Positions 1 through 9,058 of a stretch of 64,000 nucleotides of DNA are shown piece after piece (the first letter of the stretch is position 1; every line of letters starts with the position of its first letter). The notes under the pieces are model-generated. The model worked only from the letters and a program-made list of their open reading frames with translations, was not told where the DNA came from and did no database searches. The DNA is from Thalassococcus_A lentus (GTDB lineage Bacteria > Pseudomonadota > Alphaproteobacteria > Rhodobacterales > Rhodobacteraceae), in assembly GCF_028023555.1 (NCBI RefSeq), contig NZ_JAQIOY010000009.1:1-64000 (forward strand). The letters run 5' to 3'. The position numbers and the translations under genes are program-made.

Positions 1-173
1 TCAATCTCAACCATACAAGCACGACAGTTCCCGTCCGCGCGATAACCACCCTCAGGCTTGTGACACAAATGCGGAAGACGAAAACCACGACCAGCACAAA
101 CATCCCAAAGCGTCTGACCGGCTTCAGCCTCGACCATTTCGCCATCCAGCTCAAAACGGATTCGTTCCGACAT
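1..173 (-). CDS. Formate dehydrogenase alpha subunit, N-terminus (partial)
   Basis: The minus strand opens with ATG at 173 behind a good ribosome site (GGGAG) and stays open to the window edge, giving the first 57 residues. They form a 2Fe-2S ferredoxin-type domain with the cysteine spacing HLCHK (Cys37) and GNCRAC (Cys50, Cys53), followed by MVEIE. This matches the N-terminal domain of NAD-linked molybdenum formate dehydrogenase alpha subunits of Rhodobacteraceae. NADH-quinone oxidoreductase subunit G has a similar N-terminal domain and is the alternative. The molybdopterin domain lies outside the window, so the family call is an inference. Confidence 0.72.
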   Translation of the reverse strand, partial: MSERIRFELDGEMVEAEAGQTLWDVCAGRGFRLPHLCHKPEGGYRADGNCRACMVEI

Positions 174-314
174 CTGCGTCTCCCATTTGCTTGGACCAGA
201 CTAAACCATGATGCCTTCGATCCGCGTAGACCAATCCCGACGCCAAGGCGCGCATTTGCGCCCTGCCCGGTTTCCGATGCGCGCCATCGCGCCTCAAAAG
301 AACGATATTGCCTG

Positions 315-363
315 TTTCTTTGTGCCCCAAATATCCTCGGGGGTCTGGGGGGCGAGCCCCCCA
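315..363 (+). repeat. Dispersed intergenic repeat, copy 1 (diverged)
   Basis: The block begins TTTCTTTGTGCCCC, continues with AAATATCCTCGGGGG and ends in a hairpin of GGGGGGC and GCCCCCC. It is a diverged relative of two nearly identical copies at 33251-33304 and 39127-39180. It lies between the divergent formate dehydrogenase and hrpB genes. I see nothing else coding in 174-437. Confidence 0.7.
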
Positions 364-437
364 GCAGCGACACAAAACGCCCCGGAGCATCACGCTGATT
401 GCTTGCCGCGAGCAGACCAGACGCCCATAAAGCCGTC

Positions 438-2885
438 ATGAACCGCCTGCCAATCGAAGCTGCCCTACCTGCTCTGATCGCCCATCTGCGCTCGGCCGGG
501 CGTGCCGTTTTGCAGGCCCCGCCCGGTGCGGGCAAGACGACACGCGTTCCGCTTGCCATGCTTGAGGCCCAGTTGACCGATGGGCGTATTCTGATGCTGG
601 AGCCGCGACGGCTGGCGGCCCGCGCCGCAGCGACACGCATGGCGCAAACCCTGGGTGAAAACCCGGGCGAAACTGTCGGCTATCGCATTCGTGGTGAAGC
701 AAAGGTTTCGTCCGGAACCCGGATCGAAGTGGTCACCGAAGGCATTCTGACACGCATGATCCAATCCGACCCGGAACTGACTGGTGTTGGCGCTGTTCTT
801 TTTGATGAATTTCACGAACGCTCTTTGAATGCCGATCTCGGACTAGCGCTGTGCCTTGAGATCGCGGGCGCGTTGCGGGATGATCTGATCCTTTTGGCCA
901 TGTCGGCAACACTGGATGCACAGCCCGTCGCTGATCTGATGCAAGCCCCGGTCGTGACCTCAGAAGGACGCAGTTTTGCGGTTGAAAACCGGTGGCTTTC
1001 GGTGCCCGTGCCCAAAACGCAACGGTTCGAGAATACCATGGTTGATCTGATCGTCCGGGCCGCTTCTGAAACTCAAGGCGGCATCCTCGCCTTTTTGCCC
1101 GGCGAAGGTGAAATCCGCAGGGTTGAAGCCGCGCTCAAGAACCGTCTCGCACCGGAAATAACAATTCACCCTCTGTTCGGGGCCATGCCCTTTGATGCCC
1201 AGCGCGCTGCGATCCGGCCAGCCAAGGACGGACGCAAACTCGTTCTGGCCACGTCAATTGCAGAAACATCGCTGACGATTGAAGATATCTGCGTTGTCGT
1301 CGATGGCGGCAGGGCGCGGCGCGCGCGTTTTGATCCCGGCTCTGGCATGTCGCGCCTTGTAACCGAAAGGGTCACCCGCGCCGAGGCCACTCAGCGCGCC
1401 GGCCGCGCGGGCCGGGTTGCACCGGGCGTGGCCTATCATCTTTGGACCAAGGGCGAGGAAGGTCGTCTGTTGCCTTTTCCTCCGGCCGAGATCGAATCCG
1501 CCGACCTTTCGGCATTGGCCCTCGAATTGGCTGTGTGGGGTGCCGGCCCTGAACAACTGCCTTTTCTGACCCAGCCAAACCAAGGCGCATTTTCCGAAGC
1601 TCAGAGCCTTTTGCAGATGCTCGGCGCTCTGGACCCGCATAAACGCATCACCGATCATGGACGCGTGCTTGCCAAACTGCCGCTGCATCCAAGGTTGGCG
1701 CATATGCTGGCGACCGCTGGACCAGAGGCCGCGCCACTGGCGGCCCTTTTGTCCGACCGTGATCCGCTTCAGGCAGCACCGGTTGATATTTCCCTCAGGC
1801 TAGAAGCGCTGAGGGACCCCAAGGCTTTTGCCCGCAATCGTCCCTATCAGATCAATCGGGCCGCCTTGGAACGTATTCGGGGTGAAACGGCACGGCTGCG
1901 CAAACTGGCAAATGCCCCTAAGGCATCCGCTCCGCTCAGCCCGGCAGAGGCCGCCGCACTCGCCTATCCCGACAGGATCGGATTGCACCGCAAGGGTAAC
2001 GCCCCCCGGTTTCAACTGTCCAGGGGCAAAGGCGCCGTTCTCGACGAATCCGATCCATTGGCAGCCACCCGTTTGATTGTCGTCACCGATACCGACGGCG
2101 ATCCACGCGAAGCCCGGGTCAGACAAGCCATCGCAATTTCAGAAGCCGAACTGCGTGATCTGTTCAAAGATCAACTGCATTGGTCGGAACACTGCGAATG
2201 GTCAAAGCGCGAACGCCGCGTAGTCGCACGGCGTCAGGAAATGTTGGGGCAGATCGCGCTTGATGACCGGATTTGGAAGGATGCCCCAACCGAGGCCGTG
2301 GCCAAAGCCATGCTGGACGGCGTTCGGGATATCGGTTTGCCCATCAGTGACGCCGCCCACCGGTTCATTGCCCGGGTCACCATTGGCCGAAACGGCGGCC
2401 TGGACTTGCCGAATATGTCCATCGACAGCCTAATGGATACGCTCGATGATTGGGTATTGCCCTATCTGGAAGGGATCAAAACAGCCGACGCCCTACGCAA
2501 ATTCGACGTGCTGCCCGCATTGCGCGCACGGCTGGATTGGTCCCAGCAGCAGGCTTTGGATACGATGGTTCCCGCTCATTTCACGACGCCATTGGACCGA
2601 AAGGTGCCCATCGACTATTCCGGCGATCATCCGGAAATTTCCATTCGTCTTCAGGAAATGTTCGGACAGACAAGCCACCCCTCTGTCGCCGGGCAACCGC
2701 TGAAAGTTACGCTTCTTTCGCCCGCACAACGCCCTGTGCAGACAACTATGGATTTGCCGGGGTTTTGGGATGGTTCTTATTCCGACGTGCGCAAAGATAT
2801 GCGTGCGCGATATCCCAAACACCCCTGGCCAGAGGATCCACGTCAAGCCGACCCGACACTACGGGCCAAACGGCGCGGAACCTAA
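438..2885 (+). CDS. hrpB: ATP-dependent helicase HrpB
   Basis: DEAH-family helicase of 815 residues. Visible motifs are Walker A APPGAGKT (27-34), the Walker B variant DEFH (123-126), motif III SAT (156-158) and motif VI QRAGRAGR (319-326), followed by the long HrpB C-terminal region ending near residue 815. The reading frame also allows a TTG start at 399, but ATG 438 places the conserved LPIEAALP segment at the N-terminus as in other HrpB proteins, so I chose it. Neither start has a strong ribosome site. HrpB is a presumed RNA helicase of unclear cellular role. The gene stands alone, 100 bases before the next operon. Confidence 0.9.
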   Translation: MNRLPIEAALPALIAHLRSAGRAVLQAPPGAGKTTRVPLAMLEAQLTDGRILMLEPRRLAARAAATRMAQTLGENPGETVGYRIRGEAKVSSGTRIEVVTEGILTRMIQSDPELTGVGAVLFDEFHERSLNADLGLALCLEIAGALRDDLILLAMSATLDAQPVADLMQAPVVTSEGRSFAVENRWLSVPVPKTQRFENTMVDLIVRAASETQGGILAFLPGEGEIRRVEAALKNRLAPEITIHPLFGAMPFDAQRAAIRPAKDGRKLVLATSIAETSLTIEDICVVVDGGRARRARFDPGSGMSRLVTERVTRAEATQRAGRAGRVAPGVAYHLWTKGEEGRLLPFPPAEIESADLSALALELAVWGAGPEQLPFLTQPNQGAFSEAQSLLQMLGALDPHKRITDHGRVLAKLPLHPRLAHMLATAGPEAAPLAALLSDRDPLQAAPVDISLRLEALRDPKAFARNRPYQINRAALERIRGETARLRKLANAPKASAPLSPAEAAALAYPDRIGLHRKGNAPRFQLSRGKGAVLDESDPLAATRLIVVTDTDGDPREARVRQAIAISEAELRDLFKDQLHWSEHCEWSKRERRVVARRQEMLGQIALDDRIWKDAPTEAVAKAMLDGVRDIGLPISDAAHRFIARVTIGRNGGLDLPNMSIDSLMDTLDDWVLPYLEGIKTADALRKFDVLPALRARLDWSQQQALDTMVPAHFTTPLDRKVPIDYSGDHPEISIRLQEMFGQTSHPSVAGQPLKVTLLSPAQRPVQTTMDLPGFWDGSYSDVRKDMRARYPKHPWPEDPRQADPTLRAKRRGT

Positions 2886-2984
2886 GGCCCTGCCGGGACC
2901 TTCACATGCCCATGGCCTTGTCGCGTCACGCGTGATCTACTGGCGTTAAACAAACCACCGCCGCGTGCCTGCCAGAGGACATTC

Positions 2985-5177
2985 ATGGACCGCGTACAGA
3001 TTGTTCACGACAATTTTCTTTCCCGTACTGCCTCGGGCAATTTGCCAGACGGTCCGGCGCCATCGGGCCCGTTGCCACCGGAATTGGCGCTGGAGATCTT
3101 TCAGTCCGGCATCGAGTGCCGCGCGCTGGACCGGCAAAGCCGAAAGATGCAGGCAGCCGGTCAGGGGTTTTACACCATTGGCTCTTCGGGACACGAAGGC
3201 ATGGCCGCCGTGGCCGCAGCGCTCAGGCCAACGGACATGGCCTTTTTGCATTACCGGGACGGTGCGTTTCAGCTACAGCGCGCCCGTCAGGTCGCGGATC
3301 AGGACATGGTTCGCGATATGCTCTTGTCCTTTGCCTGTTCGTCCGACGATCCGATTTCGGGCGGGCGGCATAAAGTTCTGGGATCGAAGTCCCTGAATAT
3401 TCCACCTCAGACGTCGACCATTGCCAGCCATCTGCCCAAAGCCGTCGGCGCCGCCTATGCCATTGGCGCAGCGCGGCGTCATCGCCCGGAACATGCAAGT
3501 CTTCCAGACGACTGTATTGTCTTTTGCAGCTTTGGCGACGCATCGGCGAACCATTCCACAGCGCAGGGTGCTTTCAACACAGCCAGTTGGACCTCTGTTC
3601 AGGCCGCACCCTTGCCACTGCTTTTTTGCTGCGAAGACAATGGCATTGGCATCTCGACCAAAACACCCGAAGGCTGGATACGGGCCAGTTTCGAACACCG
3701 CCCCGGGCTCAGGTATTTTGCCTGCAACGGCTTGGACATCTACGACACGTACGCAACGGCTAAAGCCGCGTCAGACTATGTGCGCCAGCACCGAAAACCC
3801 GCGTTTTTGCACGTCCGAACCATTCGTCTTTACGGACATGCGGGCGCGGATGTGGCCACCAGCTATCTGCCGCTCACAGAGGTCGAAGCAGAAGAGGCGA
3901 ACGACCCGCTGCTGCACTCGGCCCGTTTGCTAGACGCTGCAGGAGTTCTCAAACCAGACGTCGCCCGAACGCTTTACCAGGAGGCCGAAGCGCAAACCGC
4001 AAAAATCGCGCAATCAATCGCGGACCAGCCAAAACTGCGAACCGCGACCGATGTCATGGCCAGCCTGATCCCGCCTAAACGGGACTGCGCGCCCACCAAT
4101 GGCCCGACCCCGGCAGACCGGGCCCGCCTGTTTGGCAAGGATCTGGACGCACAGCAGCAACCCCAGATCATGTCGCGCCTTATCAACTGGGCCATGACCG
4201 ATCTGATGCTGCAACACGGTGAAATCGTGTTGATGGGCGAGGATGTCGGCAAAAAGGGCGGCGTGTATGGCGTTACACAAAAGCTGCAGGCGCGTTTCGG
4301 TCAGGACCGGGTCATCGACACCCTTCTGGACGAGCAATCCATCCTCGGACTGGCCATCGGCATGGCGCACAACGGGTTCGTGCCCATGCCCGAAATTCAG
4401 TTTCTGGCCTATCTGCACAATGCCGAAGACCAATTGCGCGGCGAAGCCGCCACCCTACCATTTTTCAGTAACGGTCAATACACGAACCCCATGGTGCTGC
4501 GTATTGCCGGGCTGGGTTATCAAAAAGGATTTGGCGGGCATTTTCACAACGACAATTCAGTGGCCGTTCTTCGCGATATTCCCGGACTGATCCTTGCCGT
4601 CCCGTCAAACGGAGCTGACGCAGTCATGATGCTGCGCGAAGCGGTTCGGCTGGCCAGAGAAGAACAGCGCGTCGTGGCATTTCTGGAGCCGATCGCGCTC
4701 TATCCAATGCGGGATCTGCATTCCTCCGGAGATGGCCTTTGGATGCACAGCTACCCCGACCCGAGTGAGAATATCAGCTTGGGGACCGTCGGACAGCACG
4801 GCGACGGCACAGATCTGGCCATCGTAACCTTTGGCAATGGAACCTACCTGACGCATCAGGCCCTTCCCGACCTTGAAGAACAAGGCATTCGGGCCCGCGT
4901 TATCGATCTGCGTTGGCTGTCACCCTTGCCCAAGGACGCCCTGACCAAAGCCACAAGTGGCTGTCAGAATATCCTGATTGTCGATGAAACCCGGCATTCC
5001 GGTGGTGTCGCCGAAGCTCTGATGGCTCATTTTTCCGAGACATCGCCTGCCCGGCTGCATCGATTGACCGCCGATGACAGTTTTATTGCCACGGGTCCGG
5101 CATATGCCGCCACGATGCCATCCAAAGACAGCATCGCACGTGCTGCCCTCGACATGATTGCAGGAGCCACTGAATGA
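2985..5177 (+). CDS. Fused alpha-beta E1 component of a 2-oxoacid dehydrogenase
   Basis: Thiamine-diphosphate enzyme of 730 residues with both E1 subunits in one chain. The alpha-like half carries the cofactor-binding stretch GDAS (184-187) and EDNG (217-220). The beta-like half starts near residue 395 (MSRLINWAMTDLM) and shows GEDVGKKGGVYGVT and the C-terminal transketolase domain. Fused E1 proteins occur in branched-chain and acetoin-type dehydrogenases. No E2 or E3 gene is in the window, so the acyl acceptor is unknown. It heads an operon with a lactonase (4-base overlap) and uronate dehydrogenase, which suggests a 2-oxoacid made during sugar-acid breakdown as substrate; this is inference. 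Confidence 0.82.
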   Translation: MDRVQIVHDNFLSRTASGNLPDGPAPSGPLPPELALEIFQSGIECRALDRQSRKMQAAGQGFYTIGSSGHEGMAAVAAALRPTDMAFLHYRDGAFQLQRARQVADQDMVRDMLLSFACSSDDPISGGRHKVLGSKSLNIPPQTSTIASHLPKAVGAAYAIGAARRHRPEHASLPDDCIVFCSFGDASANHSTAQGAFNTASWTSVQAAPLPLLFCCEDNGIGISTKTPEGWIRASFEHRPGLRYFACNGLDIYDTYATAKAASDYVRQHRKPAFLHVRTIRLYGHAGADVATSYLPLTEVEAEEANDPLLHSARLLDAAGVLKPDVARTLYQEAEAQTAKIAQSIADQPKLRTATDVMASLIPPKRDCAPTNGPTPADRARLFGKDLDAQQQPQIMSRLINWAMTDLMLQHGEIVLMGEDVGKKGGVYGVTQKLQARFGQDRVIDTLLDEQSILGLAIGMAHNGFVPMPEIQFLAYLHNAEDQLRGEAATLPFFSNGQYTNPMVLRIAGLGYQKGFGGHFHNDNSVAVLRDIPGLILAVPSNGADAVMMLREAVRLAREEQRVVAFLEPIALYPMRDLHSSGDGLWMHSYPDPSENISLGTVGQHGDGTDLAIVTFGNGTYLTHQALPDLEEQGIRARVIDLRWLSPLPKDALTKATSGCQNILIVDETRHSGGVAEALMAHFSETSPARLHRLTADDSFIATGPAYAATMPSKDSIARAALDMIAGATE

Positions 5178-6058
5178 GCATCAAAATCGAATGCGTTGCC
5201 GACACCAAAAGCGGCATCGGCGAAGGCGCCGTTTGGGACGTGCGCACGCAATCTTTGTGGTGGGTCGATATTCCCGCTGGGTTCATTCATCGATTTGATC
5301 CGGACACGTCGCAAAACCAGACATGGGAATGGGGCGAGCCGGTGGGGTGTCTTGCCCTGCGTGAAAACGGCGGTTTGGTTTTGGCCACCAAGACAGGCTT
5401 TTGGTTGTTTGATCCTGAAAGCGGTGAGCGCCAGCACATAACAGATCCTGAGCCGGATCTGCCCGGCAATCGATTCAACGATGGCACAACCGACGCTCAG
5501 GGCCGGTTTTGGGCCGGGTCCATGCAGGACGACGGCACGCCCCAAAAGCGCCAAGGCACGGTATACTGTCTGGACACGGACCTGACGGTCAAACCGTGGC
5601 GCACAGGGATGTTCACACCCAATGGCATGGCGTTTTCGCCGGATGGATCGCGGATGTATCTGTCAGACAGCTATCCCGAGGTGCGCCAAATCTGGTCCTT
5701 TGATTATGATCAGCAAACCGGAGAGCCGGGCGTGGAACAGACGTTTTTCGACACCCGTGCTGTAAACGGGCGACCGGATGGCGGAACTGTGGACGAAGAC
5801 GGCTGCTACTGGCAGGCCGGTGTGAGTGGCTGGCAATTGTACCGCCTGTCACCTGAGGGAGAGGTTTTGGCCACGATCGATATGCCCGTTGAAAAGCCGA
5901 CCAAACCCATGTTCGGTGGGGCCAATCTTGACGTGCTGTACGTCACCTCAATCGGGATAGGACTGACCAAAGGATCAAATCAACCATTTGCTGGCGGGCT
6001 GTTCGCAGTCACCGGGCATGGCACACGCGGCGTGCCGCAAACGCGATTTGCCGGTTAG
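5174..6058 (+). CDS. SMP-30/gluconolactonase family sugar lactonase
   Basis: Six-bladed propeller hydrolase of 294 residues. The divalent-metal ligands of the family are all recognisable: Glu17 in GEGAVW, Asn150 in TPNGM and Asp202 in RPDGG, with Asn102 in RFNDG near the substrate site. The ATG overlaps the E1 stop codon (ATGA at 5174-5177), so the two are translationally coupled. Together with the downstream uronate dehydrogenase, the likely role is opening an aldarolactone or aldonolactone. The exact sugar cannot be read from sequence. Confidence 0.88.
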   Translation: MSIKIECVADTKSGIGEGAVWDVRTQSLWWVDIPAGFIHRFDPDTSQNQTWEWGEPVGCLALRENGGLVLATKTGFWLFDPESGERQHITDPEPDLPGNRFNDGTTDAQGRFWAGSMQDDGTPQKRQGTVYCLDTDLTVKPWRTGMFTPNGMAFSPDGSRMYLSDSYPEVRQIWSFDYDQQTGEPGVEQTFFDTRAVNGRPDGGTVDEDGCYWQAGVSGWQLYRLSPEGEVLATIDMPVEKPTKPMFGGANLDVLYVTSIGIGLTKGSNQPFAGGLFAVTGHGTRGVPQTRFAG

Positions 6059-6088
6059 ATCCACGGCACCCAAAATGGAGAAGCGATC

Positions 6089-6886
6089 ATGCTGAAAAAA
6101 CTGTTGATCACCGGCGCAAACGGAACTCTGGGCCGCCTGTGCCGAGAGCGGATGCACCCATTTGCGGAAACACTGCGCATCAGTGATTTGGGCGATTTGG
6201 GTGACGCCGCACCTCATGAAGAGTTGGTTGCCTGCGATCTGGGCGACAAAGCCGGGGTCGAGGCACTGGTGGAGGGGTGCGATGGCATCATCCATTTGGG
6301 CGGACAGTCGACCGAAGGAACTTGGGACGCGGTTCGGCATGCCAACATCGAAGGCGTTGCCAATCTCTATGAGGCGGCCCGCAAATCCAGCGCGCCGCCA
6401 AGGATCATATTTGCGAGCTCCAATCATGCCATCGGGTTCTACAAGCAGGATGAAAATCTGGACGCCCACGCCACAACCCGTCCGGATTCGCTCTATGGTG
6501 TCTCGAAGGTTTTTGGCGAAGCCATGGCCAGTCTCTATCACGACAAATTCGGTATCGAGACCGCAAGCATTCGCATCGGATCATGCTTTCCAGAGCCAAT
6601 CGATCACCGCATGCTGGCCACATGGCTCAGCTTTGACGACTTTATCCGGTTGATCGAGCGCATTTTTATCGTGCCGCGTTTGGGCTGCCCCATCATCTAT
6701 GGTGCATCGAACAATGTCGGGACTTGGTGGGACAACACTGCTGTGCAGTACATAGGCTGGACCCCTCAGGACAGCTCGGAAGGTTTCCGTGCAAAACTGG
6801 ACGCGGCCATGGAACGGCCTGACAAGAACGACCCAAGAGCACTGTACCAAGGCGGCACCTTCTGCTCGGACGGCATCCACGAGTGA
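6089..6886 (+). CDS. udh: Uronate dehydrogenase (NAD-dependent)
   Basis: Extended short-chain dehydrogenase of 265 residues, the usual length for uronate dehydrogenase. It has the Rossmann motif TGANGTLG (8-15), the active-site stretch SSNHAIG with Ser111, and Tyr136-x3-Lys140 (YGVSK). The family oxidises glucuronate or galacturonate to the aldarolactone, which the upstream SMP-30 protein could hydrolyse. It starts 30 bases after the lactonase stop, with GGAG about 10 bases before the ATG, and is the last gene of the operon. A general NAD-dependent epimerase is the less likely alternative. Confidence 0.85.
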   Translation: MLKKLLITGANGTLGRLCRERMHPFAETLRISDLGDLGDAAPHEELVACDLGDKAGVEALVEGCDGIIHLGGQSTEGTWDAVRHANIEGVANLYEAARKSSAPPRIIFASSNHAIGFYKQDENLDAHATTRPDSLYGVSKVFGEAMASLYHDKFGIETASIRIGSCFPEPIDHRMLATWLSFDDFIRLIERIFIVPRLGCPIIYGASNNVGTWWDNTAVQYIGWTPQDSSEGFRAKLDAAMERPDKNDPRALYQGGTFCSDGIHE

Positions 6887-6892
6887 TCCCGT

Positions 6893-6914
6893 CCGCTTGA
6901 ATCTGCGGGTTTTT
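6893..6914 (+). terminator. Weak intrinsic terminator after udh
   Basis: CCGC, an eight-base loop and GCGG are followed by GTTTTT directly downstream of the udh stop. The stem is only four base pairs, so this is tentative. A second short inverted repeat, GCGATC/GATCGC, follows at 6926-6944. Confidence 0.35.
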
Positions 6915-7030
6915 GGGCGGCGAACGCGATCGATGATTGATCGCACGCCCTCTTTGCTGCAAGATGCACCTTGAGGGCAGACAGCCGATCAGACGGGAAA
7001 ACCCGCGACGGCGTTTGAAAGACAGGTGAC

Positions 7031-7390
7031 ATGAAAGTTTTTGGTTTTCTCATTCTCAGCGCGTTCGCGCTGGCGGCCTGTGGTGGCGGCGGTGGCAATC
7101 GCGTCGAACGCAGCTATGGCGGTGCGGCAGCACAGTTTTCTTCAGGTCCGATTTCATCGGCCTGTTTGCGCGCGAACCGAAAAGCCGCCAACAGGCGTCT
7201 TTGTGGCTGCATTCAAAGTGCGGCAAACCGGGATCTGTCTGGTGCCGATCAACGCATGGCTGCCCGGTTCTTTGCGGAACCACATCAGGCACAGGTTATT
7301 CGCCAGTCGGATCGCGGAACGCATGAAGCGTTCTGGAAACGGTACAAGGCTTTCGTTGCCCGCTCTGAACGCATCTGTAAGGGGCTCTGA
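7031..7390 (+). CDS. Small outer-membrane lipoprotein of unknown function
   Basis: 119 residues with a lipoprotein signal: short basic start, hydrophobic stretch, and lipobox LAAC with the lipidated Cys at position 17, followed by five glycines. Four further cysteines (C-x-C near the middle and one near the end) suggest disulfides in the periplasm. The C-terminal half is helical and charged. I do not recognise a characterised family. The stop codon lies in the loop of a small hairpin (GGGCTC/GAGCCC, 7382-7396) shared with the converging helicase gene. Confidence 0.75.
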   Translation: MKVFGFLILSAFALAACGGGGGNRVERSYGGAAAQFSSGPISSACLRANRKAANRRLCGCIQSAANRDLSGADQRMAARFFAEPHQAQVIRQSDRGTHEAFWKRYKAFVARSERICKGL

Positions 7391-7399
7391 GAGCCCTGA

Positions 7400-8932
7400 T
7401 CAGCCCTCTGGCTGCTCGGCTTCAAGCGCCAAGGGCGCAGGGGTTCCACTCAGATCATCCACACGCAGCATTCCCGTGGGTCGCGCAAGACGATTGCGCA
7501 CCACCCAATGCAGACGTTCCTGCGCGCGCGTGATCGCGACATAGGCAAGCCGTTTCCACAAAGGCTGGCCAGCTTCGCTGCGCCCCATACGCGCCGCGGC
7601 ATACAAATCTGGCGCAAAAACCTGCACGTCTTCCCACTGGCTGCCCTGCGCCTTGTGAATGGTCACCGCTGCGCCATGCAGGAACGTTGCACCCATACGG
7701 GCAGCAAAGGGAATAAACGGCTCTTCTTCGTCCGGCTTTTCGATTTTGACAATCGAGGCAGCAGAGACCTGCGGCTCTTCTGCGCCAATGACATGCAATC
7801 GGGAAAACCCTGTTTTGCGTCCGGGGCCTAGATAGACGACCTGCGCGCCCTTGATCAGTCCGCGTGCTTCAAGATCCAGCCGCTTCTTCCGATGTTTCAA
7901 GGGCAGCTCTATTCCGTCACAGATCAGCGGCTCTCCGGGCAACAGTTCTGTTTCAGGCGCAGAATGCACTGCCCGAAACGCATTGATCAGCCGGATACGC
8001 GTTGCGTTGCGCCAAACCAGCACCGGACTACGCGCCATCAGGTCCACTTCTACCCGTTGCGCATAGCGGACCCTGTCATCCTGCGCGGCACGTTCTTCGA
8101 TCATGCGTTCGAAATCATCAAACTGCAGCGCCGGGTCTGCCAAGGCATGTGCCAAATCAAGAATTGGATTGTCCGCCTCCTGGCGGTGAATGCGGTGCAG
8201 CTCCAGTTTCTGCGTGGTTTTCAGCGTATCGAAAACCATTTTCCCAGACTGGTTGACCGGCGCCAACTGGGCCGGGTCACCAAAGATGACGAGGTTTGGG
8301 AAAATCTCCTGAAGGTCTTCGAACTGGCGCTCGTCCAACATGGATGCTTCGTCGACCAGCCCAATATCCAATGGGTCTTCGCGCCGCTTCCAACCGGTAA
8401 TGAAATCACTTCCGCGCAACCCCGCTGCCGCCAGAGCGGCCGGAATCGACTTGTGCCCTTCGTAAGACAGGCGCGCACGTTCCAACAGCTCGTCGGTCAG
8501 ACCTTCGATCTCGGGTTTTTCGGCCTGCCCCATCAACCATTCCGCAATCCGTTCGTATTCGGGATCGTAGACCGGCGTGTAAAGTATGCGGTGAATGGTG
8601 GTCGCTGGCACGCCGCGCATACGCAGAACAAAGGCCGCCTTGTTGGTGGGTGCCAAAATCGCCAGCGTCCGGCGATCCTTGCGTTTTCGGCCTTCCCAGT
8701 CGCCCGAAACGGTTTCAACACCCGCCGCCTCCAGCGCTTTGACCAATTCGGCCAGCAGGAGGGTTTTGCCGCTACCGGCTTTGCCCATAAGTGCCATGAC
8801 CTTGCCCCGCCCCTCTTGGGCAGGAAGGCACAAACCATCCTCCAGATTGACACCGGCATCACGCAAAAGATCGGCCACCGCATCGAATGCAGCGGCCTGA
8901 TCGTCGGAAAATGTCAACGCAGGAACGGTCAT
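7400..8932 (-). CDS. RecD-like ATP-dependent DNA helicase (SF1)
   Basis: 510 residues with Walker A GKAGSGKT (50-57), the Walker B-like VDEAS, and a C-terminal UvrD/RecD motif VTIHKAQGSQW followed by YVAITRAQERL. This is the stand-alone RecD-like helicase common in alphaproteobacteria, probably 5'-3'. ATG at 8932 places the protein start just before the conserved LTFSDDQ. In-frame ATGs at 8992 and 9028 would add 20 or 32 atypical residues, so I rejected them. It lies downstream of the luxI homologue on the same strand, 126 bases away, and could be co-transcribed with it. Confidence 0.85.
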   Translation of the reverse strand: MTVPALTFSDDQAAAFDAVADLLRDAGVNLEDGLCLPAQEGRGKVMALMGKAGSGKTLLLAELVKALEAAGVETVSGDWEGRKRKDRRTLAILAPTNKAAFVLRMRGVPATTIHRILYTPVYDPEYERIAEWLMGQAEKPEIEGLTDELLERARLSYEGHKSIPAALAAAGLRGSDFITGWKRREDPLDIGLVDEASMLDERQFEDLQEIFPNLVIFGDPAQLAPVNQSGKMVFDTLKTTQKLELHRIHRQEADNPILDLAHALADPALQFDDFERMIEERAAQDDRVRYAQRVEVDLMARSPVLVWRNATRIRLINAFRAVHSAPETELLPGEPLICDGIELPLKHRKKRLDLEARGLIKGAQVVYLGPGRKTGFSRLHVIGAEEPQVSAASIVKIEKPDEEEPFIPFAARMGATFLHGAAVTIHKAQGSQWEDVQVFAPDLYAAARMGRSEAGQPLWKRLAYVAITRAQERLHWVVRNRLARPTGMLRVDDLSGTPAPLALEAEQPEG

Positions 8933-9058
8933 GCGCGCGACAGTATCTGCGCCACCCGGCGGCCACCAGCCGAAAACGCGCCCTGAATTCATGCTCGTGT
9001 TACCCCGGGTGCTTCGCTGCGCCGTCATGCATCGGCGCGATCCACCTGCGGCTGAATA

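Noticed and set aside
7892..8986. 364-codon open frame on the plus strand
   Set aside because: It is the complement of the RecD-like helicase gene, whose motifs are intact on the minus strand; the plus-strand protein has no recognisable domain.
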